Below the pieces are notes generated by a model. It was given only the letters and a program-made list of their open reading frames with translations, did not search any database and was not told the origin of the DNA. Shown piece by piece: positions 9,664 through 18,863 of a DNA stretch of 64,000 nt; position 1 is the stretch's first letter; each line of letters starts with the position of its first letter. The stretch comes from Rathayibacter iranicus NCPPB 2253 = VKM Ac-1602. GTDB lineage: Bacteria > Actinomycetota > Actinomycetes > Actinomycetales > Microbacteriaceae. Location of the stretch: positions 124,001 to 188,000 of the forward strand of contig NZ_QGDV01000004.1 of assembly GCF_003149025.1 (NCBI RefSeq). Direction: 5' to 3'. The position numbers and the translations under genes were made by a program.

Positions 9664-9807
9664 CGGACGATTCGGGCGAGGAGGTCCGGACAGGGTGCCG
9701 TTTGCGCTCGAACGCGGTGGGCGCGTCGTTGCGACGGCAAGCTTGGCGGACCACGACGCCCTCACCGGCGCCGTCCGTTCGCTCTTACCGTCACGAAGGA
9801 GTCAGCC

Positions 9808-10998
9808 GTGCCGACCGATGACACCACCCCCGTGATCCTCCACGGCGCACGCACTCCGTTCGCCCGCTTTTCCGGAGTCTTCGCGCCACTCTCGGCCGTT
9901 GACCTCGGCGCGAGCGCCGTCAGGGCCGCCCTCGAACGCTCCGGTGTCTCGGCCAGCGACGTCGACGCGGTAGTCCTCGGGCAGGTGCTCCAGGCAGGCG
10001 CCGGGCAGGGTCCGGCTCGGCAAACCGCCATTCGAGCAGGCCTGGGCTGGGACGTGCCGGCGGTCACGATCAATAAGCTCTGCCTCTCGGGCCTCACCGC
10101 AGTCATCGACGCCGCGCGGATGATCCGGCTCGGCGAGGCGGACGTGATCGTTGCGGGCGGCCAGGAGTCGATGACCGCTGCGCCGCACCTGCTCCTCGGC
10201 GCTCGCTCGGGGCTCGGCGTGGGCGCGCGAGCCCTCGAGGACGCGCTGCTCCATGACGGGCTCCTCGACCCGTTCGATCAAGAATTGATGGGACGCGTTA
10301 CCGACGCTGGAAACGCGGAGCGGGACATCCACCGCGAACGCCAGGACGCCTTCGCGGCGCTCTCGCACCAGCGGGCCGCGCACGCTCGCTCATCGGGAAT
10401 CTTGGCTGAGGAGATCGCGTCGGTCACCGTGCCCGGTCGCCGAGGAGCGGACTTCGTCGTGACAGAAGACGACGGGATCCGCGACGACAGCACGGTCGAA
10501 TCGCTCTCCCGACTCGCCCCCGCCTTCTCACCGGAGGGCACGATCACGGCCGGCAACGCGTCACCGATCACCGACGGTGCGGCCGCACTGGTCGTCGCTT
10601 CGCGCGGCTGGGCCCTCGCGCACAAGCGTCCCTGGCTCGCGGTCATCGCCGAGCACGGCCAGGTGGCGGGGCCGGACAACTCTCTGCACTCCCAGCCGTC
10701 CGCCGCGATCTTCCAAGCGCTCGACCGTCGAGGAGCCCCAGTGGGTGACCTCGACCTGATCGAGATCAACGAAGCCTTCGCCTCCGTCGTGCTGCAGTCG
10801 GCGGAGGATCTTGGAGTCTCGCCGGAGTCGGTCAACCTCGACGGAGGCGCTATCGCGCTCGGCCACCCCGTTGGCGCCTCCGGTGCTCGAGTGGCCCTGC
10901 ACCTCGCCCTCGCGCTGCGGCGCCGCGGCGGCGGGCTCGGTGTCGCCGCCCTCTGCGGCGGCGGCGGGCAGGGCGAGGCGCTGATCCTTCAGGCATGA
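9808..10998 (+). CDS. Acetyl-CoA C-acetyltransferase (thiolase)
   Basis: 396 aa, full length. Thiolase II family: nucleophile Cys92 in INKLCLSGL, NEAFASV, the GHPVGASG His motif near 352, and the second Cys in LCGGGGQG near 383. It condenses two acetyl-CoA or thiolyses 3-ketoacyl-CoA. GTG 9808 with AAGGAG 6-7 nt upstream. It lies 144 bp after the acyl-CoA ligase on the same strand, plausibly in the same pathway. Confidence 0.93.
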   Translation: MPTDDTTPVILHGARTPFARFSGVFAPLSAVDLGASAVRAALERSGVSASDVDAVVLGQVLQAGAGQGPARQTAIRAGLGWDVPAVTINKLCLSGLTAVIDAARMIRLGEADVIVAGGQESMTAAPHLLLGARSGLGVGARALEDALLHDGLLDPFDQELMGRVTDAGNAERDIHRERQDAFAALSHQRAAHARSSGILAEEIASVTVPGRRGADFVVTEDDGIRDDSTVESLSRLAPAFSPEGTITAGNASPITDGAAALVVASRGWALAHKRPWLAVIAEHGQVAGPDNSLHSQPSAAIFQALDRRGAPVGDLDLIEINEAFASVVLQSAEDLGVSPESVNLDGGAIALGHPVGASGARVALHLALALRRRGGGLGVAALCGGGGQGEALILQA

Positions 10999-11063
10999 GG
11001 CGGCGGGCCCAGGCATTGCCGCACCCTCACAAGCCCAGCGGCACCTCCGGCTACGCTCGCGGG

Positions 11064-11450
11064 ATGAGCATCCTCAGCGCCGACGGCCTCGCGTTCGTGA
11101 CCGAGCGGCACCTCGCCACCCTCTCCACTCCCGGCCGTCAGGGCCGACTGCACGTCGTCGCCGTCGGGTTCACCTATGAGGACGGCGTGGTGCGCGTCAT
11201 CACGTCGCGCGAGAGCCAAAAGGTGCTGAATGTGCGTCGCGGCGGAACCGCCACCGTCGGTCAGGTCGACGGCATCCGCTGGCTGAGCCTCGGCGGCTCA
11301 GCTTCCATCGAGGAGGAACCAGAAGCCGTGCAGCACGCCGTCGAGCTGTACTCGCAGCGCTACCGCACTCCGCGGCCAAACCCCCTCCGCGTCGCTATCA
11401 GGATCGACGTCGACTTCGCTCTCGCCTCGTCCGGGCTGCGCGCAGACTAG
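11064..11450 (+). CDS. PPOX-class (split-barrel) F420/FMN-dependent protein
   Basis: 128 aa from ATG 11064. Pyridoxamine-oxidase-like split barrel: FVTERHLATLSTPGRQGRLHVVAV, then DGVVRVITSRESQKVLNVRRGGTATVGQVDG and WLSLGGSASIEEE. These match the PPOX-class F420-dependent family. Substrate unknown. A TACGCT box followed by 6 nt and the ATG fits a leaderless transcript. The next gene starts 4 nt after its stop, so they are probably cotranscribed. Confidence 0.85.
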   Translation: MSILSADGLAFVTERHLATLSTPGRQGRLHVVAVGFTYEDGVVRVITSRESQKVLNVRRGGTATVGQVDGIRWLSLGGSASIEEEPEAVQHAVELYSQRYRTPRPNPLRVAIRIDVDFALASSGLRAD

Positions 11451-11454
11451 CCTG

Positions 11455-12381
11455 ATGACTCGCGCAGACGCGCTCGGCGGCGCCATCAGCTCGCTGCGCA
11501 CCTACCGCTACGTCCGGCTCTCAGTGGTGGCCGCCGTTGTCCTGCTCGGCGCCGGTATCGCGTGGCAGTTCGCCACCATCGGACCGCTGAGTTCGATCAG
11601 CGCCTCGTACTACGCGCCGATCCGTTCCGTGTTCACCGGTGCGCTTTTCGCGGTCGCAGTGGCGCTGGTGGTCCTCGCCGGGAGGAGCATCCGCCGCTTC
11701 CTCCTCCTGCTCGCCGGGATGACCGCTCCCGTGGTCGCTCTCGTCCCGGTCCCGCTGGCATCGGATCAGATTCAGCACCTCTTTGGCACGGCCTGCTCAG
11801 GCGATGCCGTCACCTGCCTGCCGCCACAGACAGTCGCCGAGGTCGCCGCGGTGCTGCCCGCCTACCTCATCACGGCCGCCACTCTTCTGCTCGTCTCGGT
11901 GGTCCTCCTCGCACTCGACCGTGCCCTCGACCGCTGGGCGATCATCAGGACGGGGATCGCCGCAGCCCTCCTCCTGGCACTCGTCGTCTGGAGCACTCTC
12001 CCCTCCTTCCTGCTGCTCGCCCACTACGCGGCCGCCGGCGTCTTCTTCCTCCTGATCGCAGTCACGGCCGGGCTCCATGCCGTCGCCGTGCGCGAGGAGG
12101 GCGCCTCCGGACCCGGGACCCCGCGCTTCTACTCCCGCTGCTATGCCACTGTCTCGGTGCTCATTGCCGCAGTCGACGTCATAGTGATCGTCCTCCTGCT
12201 GACACGCAGCGGAGCCGCCCTGCTCGGCGAGCAGTGGCTCCTTCTCGGCGAGTCGGCGGCGCTCACACTCTTCGGCGTGTTCTGGATACTGCAGACGGTG
12301 GAGAACTGGGATGAGCCGGACGCCACACTGCTCGCGACCGGTGATCCCCGGATGCCTCGCCGACCCGCGCGAGGGCTGTAA
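11455..12381 (+). CDS. Polytopic membrane protein of unknown function
   Basis: 308 aa with about eight predicted membrane segments, beginning near residue 20 (VRLSVVAAVVLLGAGIAWQF) and ending with FGVFWILQTVENWD; the C-terminus is short, charged and cytoplasmic. The ISASYYAPIRSVFTGALF segment resembles DUF998-type proteins, but this is only a visual impression. ATG at 11455, immediately after the PPOX gene. Confidence 0.75.
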   Translation: MTRADALGGAISSLRTYRYVRLSVVAAVVLLGAGIAWQFATIGPLSSISASYYAPIRSVFTGALFAVAVALVVLAGRSIRRFLLLLAGMTAPVVALVPVPLASDQIQHLFGTACSGDAVTCLPPQTVAEVAAVLPAYLITAATLLLVSVVLLALDRALDRWAIIRTGIAAALLLALVVWSTLPSFLLLAHYAAAGVFFLLIAVTAGLHAVAVREEGASGPGTPRFYSRCYATVSVLIAAVDVIVIVLLLTRSGAALLGEQWLLLGESAALTLFGVFWILQTVENWDEPDATLLATGDPRMPRRPARGL

Positions 12382-12554
12382 TGCCTCGGTGCCCAGGTCG
12401 GGTGCCTCGGCCAGCAAGGGGCATCCGCGGTTCTCTCGCTCTGCTCTGCCACATGGTGCAACGGGACGACGGGGAATTCGCACGAAGAACGATCCCGGCC
12501 GTCGCCCCGCTGATTGATCCGCTGGAGGCGATCCGTCCTCACTGAGGAGAACGA

Positions 12555-12586
12555 AGGGAGGGAGTCGCCAGAGACGCCCCCTCCCT
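12555..12586. terminator. Bidirectional terminator hairpin
   Basis: AGGGAGGG (12555-12562) pairs with CCCTCCCT (12579-12586) between two convergent genes, 4 bp before the stop of the SGNH hydrolase. There is no U-tract, as is common in high-GC actinobacteria. Confidence 0.75.
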
Positions 12587-12589
12587 GCC

Positions 12590-13831
12590 TTAGCGAGTGA
12601 GGACGATCGAGGAGCTGCGTCCATAGTTGCCCGCCGCGTCATAGGCGTGCGCGACGATCGTGTACTGCCCGTCCGGGTAGGTCCAGGAGGAGACGGTCAG
12701 CCGCCACGAGCCGTCGGCCGACTTCGCCGCGTCGCCCACCTTCGCCGCACCACTCCAGAAGCTCAGCCGAGTCGTGCCGACGGCGTCCTTCGACGAGGCG
12801 ACGAGCGTCACCGAGCCTCGCACGGTTGAGCCGCTGGTCGGAGCGGTGATTCGAACCGCCGGGGCGGTCGTGTCACGCGCCGGAGTTGGCGTCGGAGACG
12901 GGGAGGACTGGTTGGCCAGACCCCACGCATCCCACAGCACGTCCGCAATCATCGCCTGACCGGCGATATTGGGGTGGAACCAGTCGATATTCGTCGAAAG
13001 CTGGCTGAGCGAGACCGGTGTCCTGGAGAGCGCGCCGCCGTCCCACACACAGTCGTTGACGGAGGCCGCGCAGGCCGATGCGAGCGCCGCATTGAAGTCG
13101 ACGGCCCGCTTCGCAGCAGCAGCGACAGATTCCGAATACGCCGTTCCGGTAAGAGGGACCCCGGTCGCGGCATCGACACCCCGCGTGGTCCGGCAGACGC
13201 CGGCTCCGGCCCAGACTGAGGCCCCGGGCGTCGACTTGACGGCATTCCATTCGGATGCCACGTTCGGGACCGACGAGACAAGCACTGTCGCGGACGGCCA
13301 CGCGGATGAGATCGAGCGCATGATCCCTGTCGCGGCAGAAGCAAAACTTGCAGCGGACGTCATCGCGTAGCCGTCGTTGGCGTTTGGTGAGAGCGTCAGC
13401 GAGCACAGGTCGTTACCGCCGATCAGAAGGGTGACGACCTGCGGCCGCTCCCCTGCTGCGACCGCGGCGCCGATACGCGACGTCACCCCGTTGATGAGGC
13501 TGCCCGACTTTGCGTAGTTCGCCGTCCGCACTGACGTCGCTGTCTCCGCCGCCTCGAGTCGGCTCGCGATCGAGTCGACCGCGCTCGCCGAGCCCGTTGC
13601 CCACGAGTTCACCGCGCAATCAGTGTTGATCCCGCACGTCGTCGCGGCCCGCGTGATTGAATCTCCTAGTGCAAGCACCGTCTGCGTTCCGGCCGCCTGC
13701 GCCGGTTGCGCAACGACGAGACCGCCGAGCAGCGCCAGCGCACCAACCCCCACCCCGAGCATCCGTCGCCAGGATTTTCCAGCTGTGTACCCCATGTCGC
13801 ATCCGTACCCGTCTGTCATCTGAGTGAACAT
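12590..13831 (-). CDS. Secreted SGNH/GDSL hydrolase with C-terminal Ig-like domain
   Basis: Up to 413 aa; internal ATGs at residues 5 and 13 are possible starts. Signal peptide with a hydrophobic core (MLGVGVGALALLGG) ending QPAQAA. The SGNH domain follows: block I LALGDSIT with Ser58, block III IGGND, and block V DWFHPN with the Asp/His pair. Six or more Cys suggest disulfides. After a Ser-Pro-Thr linker (about 315-325) comes an Ig-like domain starting APAVRITAPTSGSTVRG. Extracellular esterase or lipase acting on polysaccharide acetyl groups or lipids is likely. It is a paralogue of the tandem pair at 41190-43083, which lack the Ig domain. Confidence 0.9.
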   Translation of the reverse strand: MFTQMTDGYGCDMGYTAGKSWRRMLGVGVGALALLGGLVVAQPAQAAGTQTVLALGDSITRAATTCGINTDCAVNSWATGSASAVDSIASRLEAAETATSVRTANYAKSGSLINGVTSRIGAAVAAGERPQVVTLLIGGNDLCSLTLSPNANDGYAMTSAASFASAATGIMRSISSAWPSATVLVSSVPNVASEWNAVKSTPGASVWAGAGVCRTTRGVDAATGVPLTGTAYSESVAAAAKRAVDFNAALASACAASVNDCVWDGGALSRTPVSLSQLSTNIDWFHPNIAGQAMIADVLWDAWGLANQSSPSPTPTPARDTTAPAVRITAPTSGSTVRGSVTLVASSKDAVGTTRLSFWSGAAKVGDAAKSADGSWRLTVSSWTYPDGQYTIVAHAYDAAGNYGRSSSIVLTR

Positions 13832-13848
13832 TCATGCCCCAAGGGCTA

Positions 13849-13876
13849 AGAAGGCCGAGCGTAAGTTCGGCTTTCT
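13849..13876. terminator. Terminator hairpin
   Basis: AGAAGGCCGA (13849-13858) pairs with TCGGCTTTCT (13867-13876), with one G-U pair and an outer GGGC/GCCC extension. It lies beyond the 3' end of the aminotransferase gene and upstream of the SGNH gene, both on the minus strand. Confidence 0.7.
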
Positions 13877-14028
13877 GCCCCGGCGGTTCGGCGGAGGACG
13901 GCTCCGACGCGGTGAAACCCAGACGGGGGAGCCCAGGCGCGATGTGGGATCACAACGCGCCAATTCCGAGCTGACCTGCCAACGGCGTTGGCAATCGCCC
14001 GCTTCTCCACGCGCCAGCGCCGCCGGGG

Positions 14029-15312
14029 TCAGGAAATCGCGTGCGCCGAGAGAAGCTGCTCGAAGCGGTCGCAGAGGTCGTCGGCCTGCTCCAGAGTGAG
14101 GATCAGAGGTGGCCGGATCTTCAGGACATTGCCGCGGCCATAGCGCGAGGTGCGGATAATCAGTCCGAAATCCATGGCCTTCCGTGCGAGCTCATTGGTG
14201 AGTTCGACGCTGGGTGTGCCGTCCGCTTTGGCGATCTCCACACCGATCATGAGACCGACACCGCGGACATCGTCGATCACCGCATACGTCTTCTTCATTT
14301 CCTGCAGGCGGCCAAGAATCCGGTCGCCGGTCGCCCGCACGTGAGCGAGGAACTCCTCGTCGTCGATAACGTCGAGTGTCGCATTCGCCGCCGCCGCAGC
14401 AAGCACGTTCGACCCGTAGGTAAACGAGTGCTGATCCGCGGGCAAGCCGGCCAGCTCGTCGCTGGTCAGGATCGCCGCGACCTGCGCTCCTGATCCGCCC
14501 AGACCCTTCGCCAGCGTCATCGCATCGGGCTCGACACCGAAATGCTCCGCCGCGAACATGCGGCCCGTGCGGCCAATTCCGGTCTGAACCTCGTCGAGAA
14601 TTAGCTTGATACCCAACTCATTGCAGAATGTGCGCAGATGATCGAAATAGCCCTCGGGCGGAATGATATTGCCACCGTTTCCGGAGATCGGTTCGACGAT
14701 GAACGCCGCGATGCTTCCGCTGCTCGCGTACTCCACGAAGTCGTACAGCCGATCGGTGCAGAGCATGCCACATGTGTCTCGGGAGTGGCCGTAGAAGCAA
14801 CGATGGCAGTAAGGGTCGGGGACCTGGAGGGAGTTGTGGAACAACGTCTGAAACGGTTCGCGCCTGAAAGCATTGCCCGACATGCTGGTCATCATCATGG
14901 TTTGACCCGAGTGTGCGCGGAAGAGCGTCATCACGTCACGCTTCCCTGTCGCCCTCTGCGCCATTTTGACGGCACCCTCATTGGCTTCCGAGCCGCCACC
15001 TACCTTCAAGTGAGCCTTCGCGATCCTCGCTGGAGCGAGGTCAACGAGTCGCCGCGAGAGACGATTGATTGGATCTGTCTGGAAACCGCTCGAGACGTGG
15101 ATCAGCTGATCCGCCTGCTCCTTGATCGCAGCCACAACAACAGGATGTGAGTAGCCGAGACTCAGATTGAACGTCGCCGACGCGCAGTCGAGGTAAGCGT
15201 TACCCTCATCGTCGAAGAGGAAGACCCCTTCGCCCCGCACCATCTTTCGAGCTGATACCGGGTAGTAGAGGGCACTCGGATCCGTCATCTGGTCGTTGCT
15301 GCTCGCGAACAT
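14029..15312 (-). CDS. Class III (acetylornithine/4-aminobutyrate-type) aminotransferase
   Basis: 427 aa from ATG 15312; the frame runs further up without similarity. PLP fold-type I enzyme: GGGSEANEGAVKMAQRATG (cofactor phosphate), FIVEPISGNGG, LILDEVQTGIGRTG with the Asp that contacts the PLP ring nitrogen, and MTLAKGLGGSG containing the Schiff-base Lys. The Cys/His-rich stretch DPYCHRCFYGHSRDTCGMLC is unusual for the class and could bind metal or form disulfides. Amino donor not determinable. Single-gene unit. Confidence 0.9.
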   Translation of the reverse strand: MFASSNDQMTDPSALYYPVSARKMVRGEGVFLFDDEGNAYLDCASATFNLSLGYSHPVVVAAIKEQADQLIHVSSGFQTDPINRLSRRLVDLAPARIAKAHLKVGGGSEANEGAVKMAQRATGKRDVMTLFRAHSGQTMMMTSMSGNAFRREPFQTLFHNSLQVPDPYCHRCFYGHSRDTCGMLCTDRLYDFVEYASSGSIAAFIVEPISGNGGNIIPPEGYFDHLRTFCNELGIKLILDEVQTGIGRTGRMFAAEHFGVEPDAMTLAKGLGGSGAQVAAILTSDELAGLPADQHSFTYGSNVLAAAAANATLDVIDDEEFLAHVRATGDRILGRLQEMKKTYAVIDDVRGVGLMIGVEIAKADGTPSVELTNELARKAMDFGLIIRTSRYGRGNVLKIRPPLILTLEQADDLCDRFEQLLSAHAIS

Positions 15313-16028
15313 TCTCTCCCGTTCCAAAGGTGATGATCGCCGCGAAAGGGACAGCAGTGCAGCACGTCCGCCCAGGTATCGGTCTACTCTGCGAATACAT
15401 CTAGGCACGCTGCTCAGCCGGCGACCCCTCCCCCGGTGTCGCTCCCACGCTAGCCAGCGATGCCACAGAATGGTCGGATTCACTCGTTCGGGGGTAATCG
15501 GACCCATCGCACGTCACGAGAGGGACGATGCCTCGCGAAGCTGGTTATCCGTGCCCAGAGCCCGCGCACGCCGCCGCCAACCGACGCGATCAGGGTGTGC
15601 GGATCAGGGAACACACCGACGCGCTGACATCGCAACGTCGAGTACAAGCCGCCCGTCCCGGCGACGACGAGCCACGACGGATCGGACAAAAGAGAAGCCT
15701 TGCGCGAATCGACGTCAGCGTCTGAAGCGGTCGATAGACATTCGGTCCGCGGCATGTCCGATCATGCTGTCAGGACCTATGCCTCAAGATGGGCACACCC
15801 GAACGGGGCACCCTTGTTTTTCGTCAGGCATTCCGCCTCTTTGTACCCCGAAGTGTCCCCTCTTAAGACGACCTGCCTTCGCAGCTCTCTGCGCATAGTC
15901 TCCCGGTGTCGTCGGATTCAATAGTGAGAGCGTCTCTCAGAAAACCTGCTAGGAAGCTCTCGAGACACTTGCATCGGACGTCGTTCTTCTTCCAATTTTT
16001 TCACCTTCAATCAAGGAGATTCGACAAA
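15313..16028. other. 716-bp intergenic region
   Basis: Divergent promoter region between the aminotransferase (minus) and a small secreted protein (plus). A 91-codon minus-strand frame (15480-15755) has no start context or recognisable similarity. No RNA gene or convincing operator was seen. Confidence 0.5.
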
Positions 16029-16559
16029 ATGAAGGTTCACACAATCGAACGGGCGATGACCGTCATCGGGATATCGCTCTGCCTGATCATCTCGGGAGCA
16101 ACGGTCGCGGAAGCCGCACCAGGGCCCGGAGAAGACCGAATCAGGTGCACCGTCACTCTGGAATACCCACATCAGTCCGGGCTCGTGAACGGGACGATCA
16201 GCGCTCAAGGCCGGGTGGCGTGCACTGCAACAGTGAAGGAGATTTACATCACGACGTCCATTCGGCAAGTGGTCAACAACACAGTCGCATCCCAGACGTT
16301 CGATAGCTTCAACGTCAGCAGCGGATCCGCCGTCGGAGCGAGGCCGTGCTCTGACGGCCCTGCGACCTTCATGTCGCAGGCAGACGTCCGGGTCGACTTC
16401 CCCCTCGGTTATACACCGACACCGCAGATGGCGAGCGAGTACAGCCCGAATGTTTCTGTGGCGTGCGGTGACGCTCAGAGTGCGCCCGGGACAAGCAAAG
16501 GAGCTGACGCCGTGAGCCCTGACACCGCGACGTGGACGATAACGGCAGTCAAGAACTAG
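16029..16559 (+). CDS. Small secreted protein of unknown function
   Basis: 176 aa. ATG 16029 is chosen because AAGGAG lies 10 nt upstream and a clear signal peptide follows (IERAMTVIGISLCLIISGATVAEAA). The mature part of about 150 residues has four Cys (likely two disulfides), is rich in Thr/Ser/Val and looks all-beta (CTVTLEYPHQSGLVNGTISA). Similar small Cys-containing beta proteins are common in actinobacterial secretomes; no domain recognised. Monocistronic, with a terminator 18 bp beyond the stop. Confidence 0.75.
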   Translation: MKVHTIERAMTVIGISLCLIISGATVAEAAPGPGEDRIRCTVTLEYPHQSGLVNGTISAQGRVACTATVKEIYITTSIRQVVNNTVASQTFDSFNVSSGSAVGARPCSDGPATFMSQADVRVDFPLGYTPTPQMASEYSPNVSVACGDAQSAPGTSKGADAVSPDTATWTITAVKN

Positions 16560-16576
16560 TCGTCAGAGCTGGTCAT

Positions 16577-16613
16577 GTGAGCGGGCCGTCCTCACTCAGG
16601 GAGGCCCGTTCAC
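16577..16613 (+). terminator. Terminator of the secreted protein gene
   Basis: 11-bp stem with one G-U pair (GTGAGCGGGCC at 16577-16587 with GGCCCGTTCAC at 16603-16613), loop of 15 nt, 18 bp after the stop codon. Confidence 0.8.
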
Positions 16614-16815
16614 GCCGAAGACGCTCGCAACGGCGAAACCATAAGATATCCATTCGTCACGGCCACGAACTCGCCCTCTTCGCCATGCTCATACGCACGC
16701 GCCGACAAGCCGCAGGCGACACGTCAGAAACACAAAAGACCCCCTCATGAAAGCAGGTCTGGTGCCGAAAATACTTTGGCACGCTTGCTTACGAGAGTAG
16801 TGAATAAGAACACTG

Positions 16816-16891
16816 TGGTGGATCCGAGGGGATTCGAACCCCTGACCTCTTCATTGCGAACGAAGCGCGCTACCAACTGCGCCACGGACCC
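16816..16891 (-). tRNA. tRNA-Ala (anticodon CGC)
   Basis: 76 nt including an encoded CCA. Acceptor GGGTCCG/CGGATCC contains the G3:U70 pair that identifies alanine tRNAs. D-stem GCGC/GCGC, anticodon loop TTCGCAA, T-loop TTCGAAT with an AGGGG/CCCCT stem. No mobile element is seen at its 3' end. Confidence 0.95.
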
Positions 16892-16964
16892 GTGCCTTCG
16901 CACCGTCATCGGCACGAACAACTCCCCCACAGTATCACGGACGAACTGCCGCCCCGGACGCGCG

Positions 16965-17921
16965 TCAGGCCCCGCGCCGTCGCTGGAGCGCCTGGTCGAG
17001 ATCGATCGCGTCGACCCCGTCCACAACGCCCATCGCAGCGAATCGGGACGAGGGCCGAGGAACGTCAGGAGCCGGGGCGGCGCGCGGGACGCGCAGTGGA
17101 GTGGCCTCGGCAGCAGCCGCACGCTGCGCAAGTTCTGCCTCCGCTGCCGCCGACCGAAGTCGCTCAACCGCATCGATTGACGCCATCGCGGAGGCCGCGA
17201 CCGTTCCGCGAGAAAGATACAGCGGCTTCGGAAGCGGCTGTGGCGTCCAACTCGCGCGTTCGTCGGCAGCATCTTCGTCAACTGCTGACTCAGCCTCCTC
17301 TTCCGCGAGCTCCGCCTCGAAGACCTCAGCACGGCGCCGCTCGGTTGCGGCGGTCGTCGTCTCGACTGCGGCCGGAGCGACGGCCCTTCGGCGCCCGGGT
17401 GCCAACAGGATCAGCGTGCCGAGGCCCGCCGCGAACAAGAGGACCCCGACAAGCGGCACCACCCCTGCACCGCCGAACGGCAGCATCACGAGCCCCACTA
17501 GCGCGGCAACCAGGCCGACCAAAACGGTCAGCGCGGCCCCCTGCCGCCAGTGCAGGATCGAGGGTCCCGTCCGCGCGCTCCGCCGTGCGCTCGCGGTTGC
17601 CCGTCGCAGCGCCTCGCGCGCCGCCTTCTCCGCCTGTGCCAGCTCCATGGCCTGTGCCTTCTCTTCGGCTCGTCGTTGTGTCTCGGTCACCCGGAGCCGG
17701 CGCTGCTGTAGCGCGACCTCGCGGGCCGTCGCCTCCGCACGCACGTGCTCGGGCACTTCCGCGGTCTCGGCGAGGATCCGCAGCGTCTGCTGCAGCCTCA
17801 CCGCGTTGCGCTCGGTCGCGTTGTACGACCGACGGCGCATCCATGTGGGGATCAGATAAGCGACCCACAGGACGGCGGCGAGCGCCCAGACGACGCCCCC
17901 ACCTAGCCAGTCGCTACTCAT
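16965..17921 (-). CDS. Membrane protein with coiled-coil region
   Basis: 318 aa from ATG 17921. One membrane helix at residues about 9-30 (VVWALAAVLWVAYLIPTWM), then a long Arg/Glu/Ala-rich helical, probably coiled-coil stretch (about 45-125). Two further membrane helices follow (ALTVLVGLVAALVGLVMLPF and VVPLVGVLLFAAGLGTLILL), then an acidic low-complexity tail. The N-terminal WxxYLIPTWxRRRSYN motif is familiar from uncharacterised actinobacterial proteins. Function unknown. Confidence 0.8.
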   Translation of the reverse strand: MSSDWLGGGVVWALAAVLWVAYLIPTWMRRRSYNATERNAVRLQQTLRILAETAEVPEHVRAEATAREVALQQRRLRVTETQRRAEEKAQAMELAQAEKAAREALRRATASARRSARTGPSILHWRQGAALTVLVGLVAALVGLVMLPFGGAGVVPLVGVLLFAAGLGTLILLAPGRRRAVAPAAVETTTAATERRRAEVFEAELAEEEAESAVDEDAADERASWTPQPLPKPLYLSRGTVAASAMASIDAVERLRSAAAEAELAQRAAAAEATPLRVPRAAPAPDVPRPSSRFAAMGVVDGVDAIDLDQALQRRRGA

Positions 17922-17960
17922 GCGACCAACGCTAGGAGTACAGGGCACTCCCGTCCGTCA

Positions 17961-18686
17961 TTACGGGTAGGTGTGTCCGTACGGATCGCGGATGAGACGG
18001 CTCCCTGTCGGGGGGACGCCGGCACCGTCGGGAGGTCCAGAAAGCCCTGATCGATGCGAAGCGCGCAGGTCGGCATCGCTCGGGACGCCGGTGTCCTGCG
18101 GCACCTGGCCATCGAGAAAGCGGCGGAGGACACCGCGCGGCACCTCCTCCGACACCAGCGCGAAGCAGAAATGGTCGCGCCAATCGCCGTTGATATGGAT
18201 AAAGCGACGGCGCAGGCCTTCGTAGCGAAAGCCGAGCTTCTCGACCACGCGCAGGCTCGGTCGATTCTCGGGGCGGATGCAGATCTCGATGCGGTGCAGA
18301 CCGACATCGAGGAAGGCGTGATCGGTGGCGAGGGCAACGGCCAGGGGGGTGATGCTGCGCCCAGCGAAGCGCTCCGCCACCCAGTACCCGATCGAGCCGG
18401 AGGACAGCGAGCCGTAGCCGATGTTCGAGATATTGAGCTGTCCGGCGAGTTCGCCGTTCCACTCGATGAGGAAGGGGATTCCTCCCCCTGAGCGGGCGTT
18501 CTGCTGGAGTGAACGAATGCTGGCGCGGACATCGAAGGCAGCGCCGCCGCGGGGATCCGAGGCCTCCCATTGACGCAGCCAGGCGCGGTTAGCGATCAGC
18601 TCGCGCTCCAGCGGGCGGGCATCGCGCACGCGAATGGGGCGAACGGTGACACGACCCTCGGAGAGTGTCGGGATCGGCAGCGGCAT
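17961..18686 (-). CDS. GNAT acetyltransferase (RimJ/RimL-like)
   Basis: 241 aa. N-acetyltransferase fold: substrate strand PIRVRDARPLERELIANRAW, GQLNISNIGYG, the acetyl-CoA loop region SIGYWVAERFAGRSI, then HRIEICIRPENRPSLRVVEKLGFRYEG, the classic C-terminal signature of ribosomal-protein alanine acetyltransferases. It probably acetylates an N-terminal or small-molecule amine. About 35 residues beyond the domain are Pro/Arg-rich. ATG at 18686; the gene lies downstream of galU on the same strand, separated by the 86-bp repeat. Confidence 0.88.
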   Translation of the reverse strand: MPLPIPTLSEGRVTVRPIRVRDARPLERELIANRAWLRQWEASDPRGGAAFDVRASIRSLQQNARSGGGIPFLIEWNGELAGQLNISNIGYGSLSSGSIGYWVAERFAGRSITPLAVALATDHAFLDVGLHRIEICIRPENRPSLRVVEKLGFRYEGLRRRFIHINGDWRDHFCFALVSEEVPRGVLRRFLDGQVPQDTGVPSDADLRASHRSGLSGPPDGAGVPPTGSRLIRDPYGHTYP

Positions 18687-18748
18687 GATGCGACCCTACT
18701 GCTCTGCCACTCTCCGGGAAGGGGCTGGACTCGTCGCCGCTCCAACGG

Positions 18749-18834
18749 TCGCGAGATATGCCGGAACGGACGAAATCTCCTGCCGCGGCGGGCGATCTCG
18801 TCCGTTCGGAGGCATCTCGCGACATTTCGCGAGA
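18749..18834 (-). repeat. 86-bp intergenic repeat, copy A
   Basis: In minus orientation it starts 29 nt after the galU stop. It aligns without gaps over 86 positions with 21387-21472 and 33246-33331. Conserved features are a TCGCGAAAT-TCGCGAGAT half at one end, GGACGAGA and GATCTCGTCCG in the middle, and ATCTCGCGA at the other end, so the ends and the middle can pair. Confidence 0.85.
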
Positions 18835-18863
18835 AAGCAAGGGAGGGGGGCGGGAGAGGGGGG

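Noticed and set aside
8530-9765. 411-codon minus-strand frame opposite the acyl-CoA ligase
   Set aside because: Antisense shadow of a complete AMP-binding enzyme; no protein-like motifs.
15480-15755. 91-codon minus-strand ORF upstream of the aminotransferase
   Set aside because: No ribosome site, no similarity, and it lies in a region with no other coding signal.
16816-16891. tRNA-Ala as a second integration site
   Set aside because: No repeated 3' segment or foreign genes next to it.
16892-17935. 347-codon plus-strand frame opposite the membrane coiled-coil gene
   Set aside because: Extremely Arg/Pro-rich translation and starts inside the tRNA-Ala gene; not coding.
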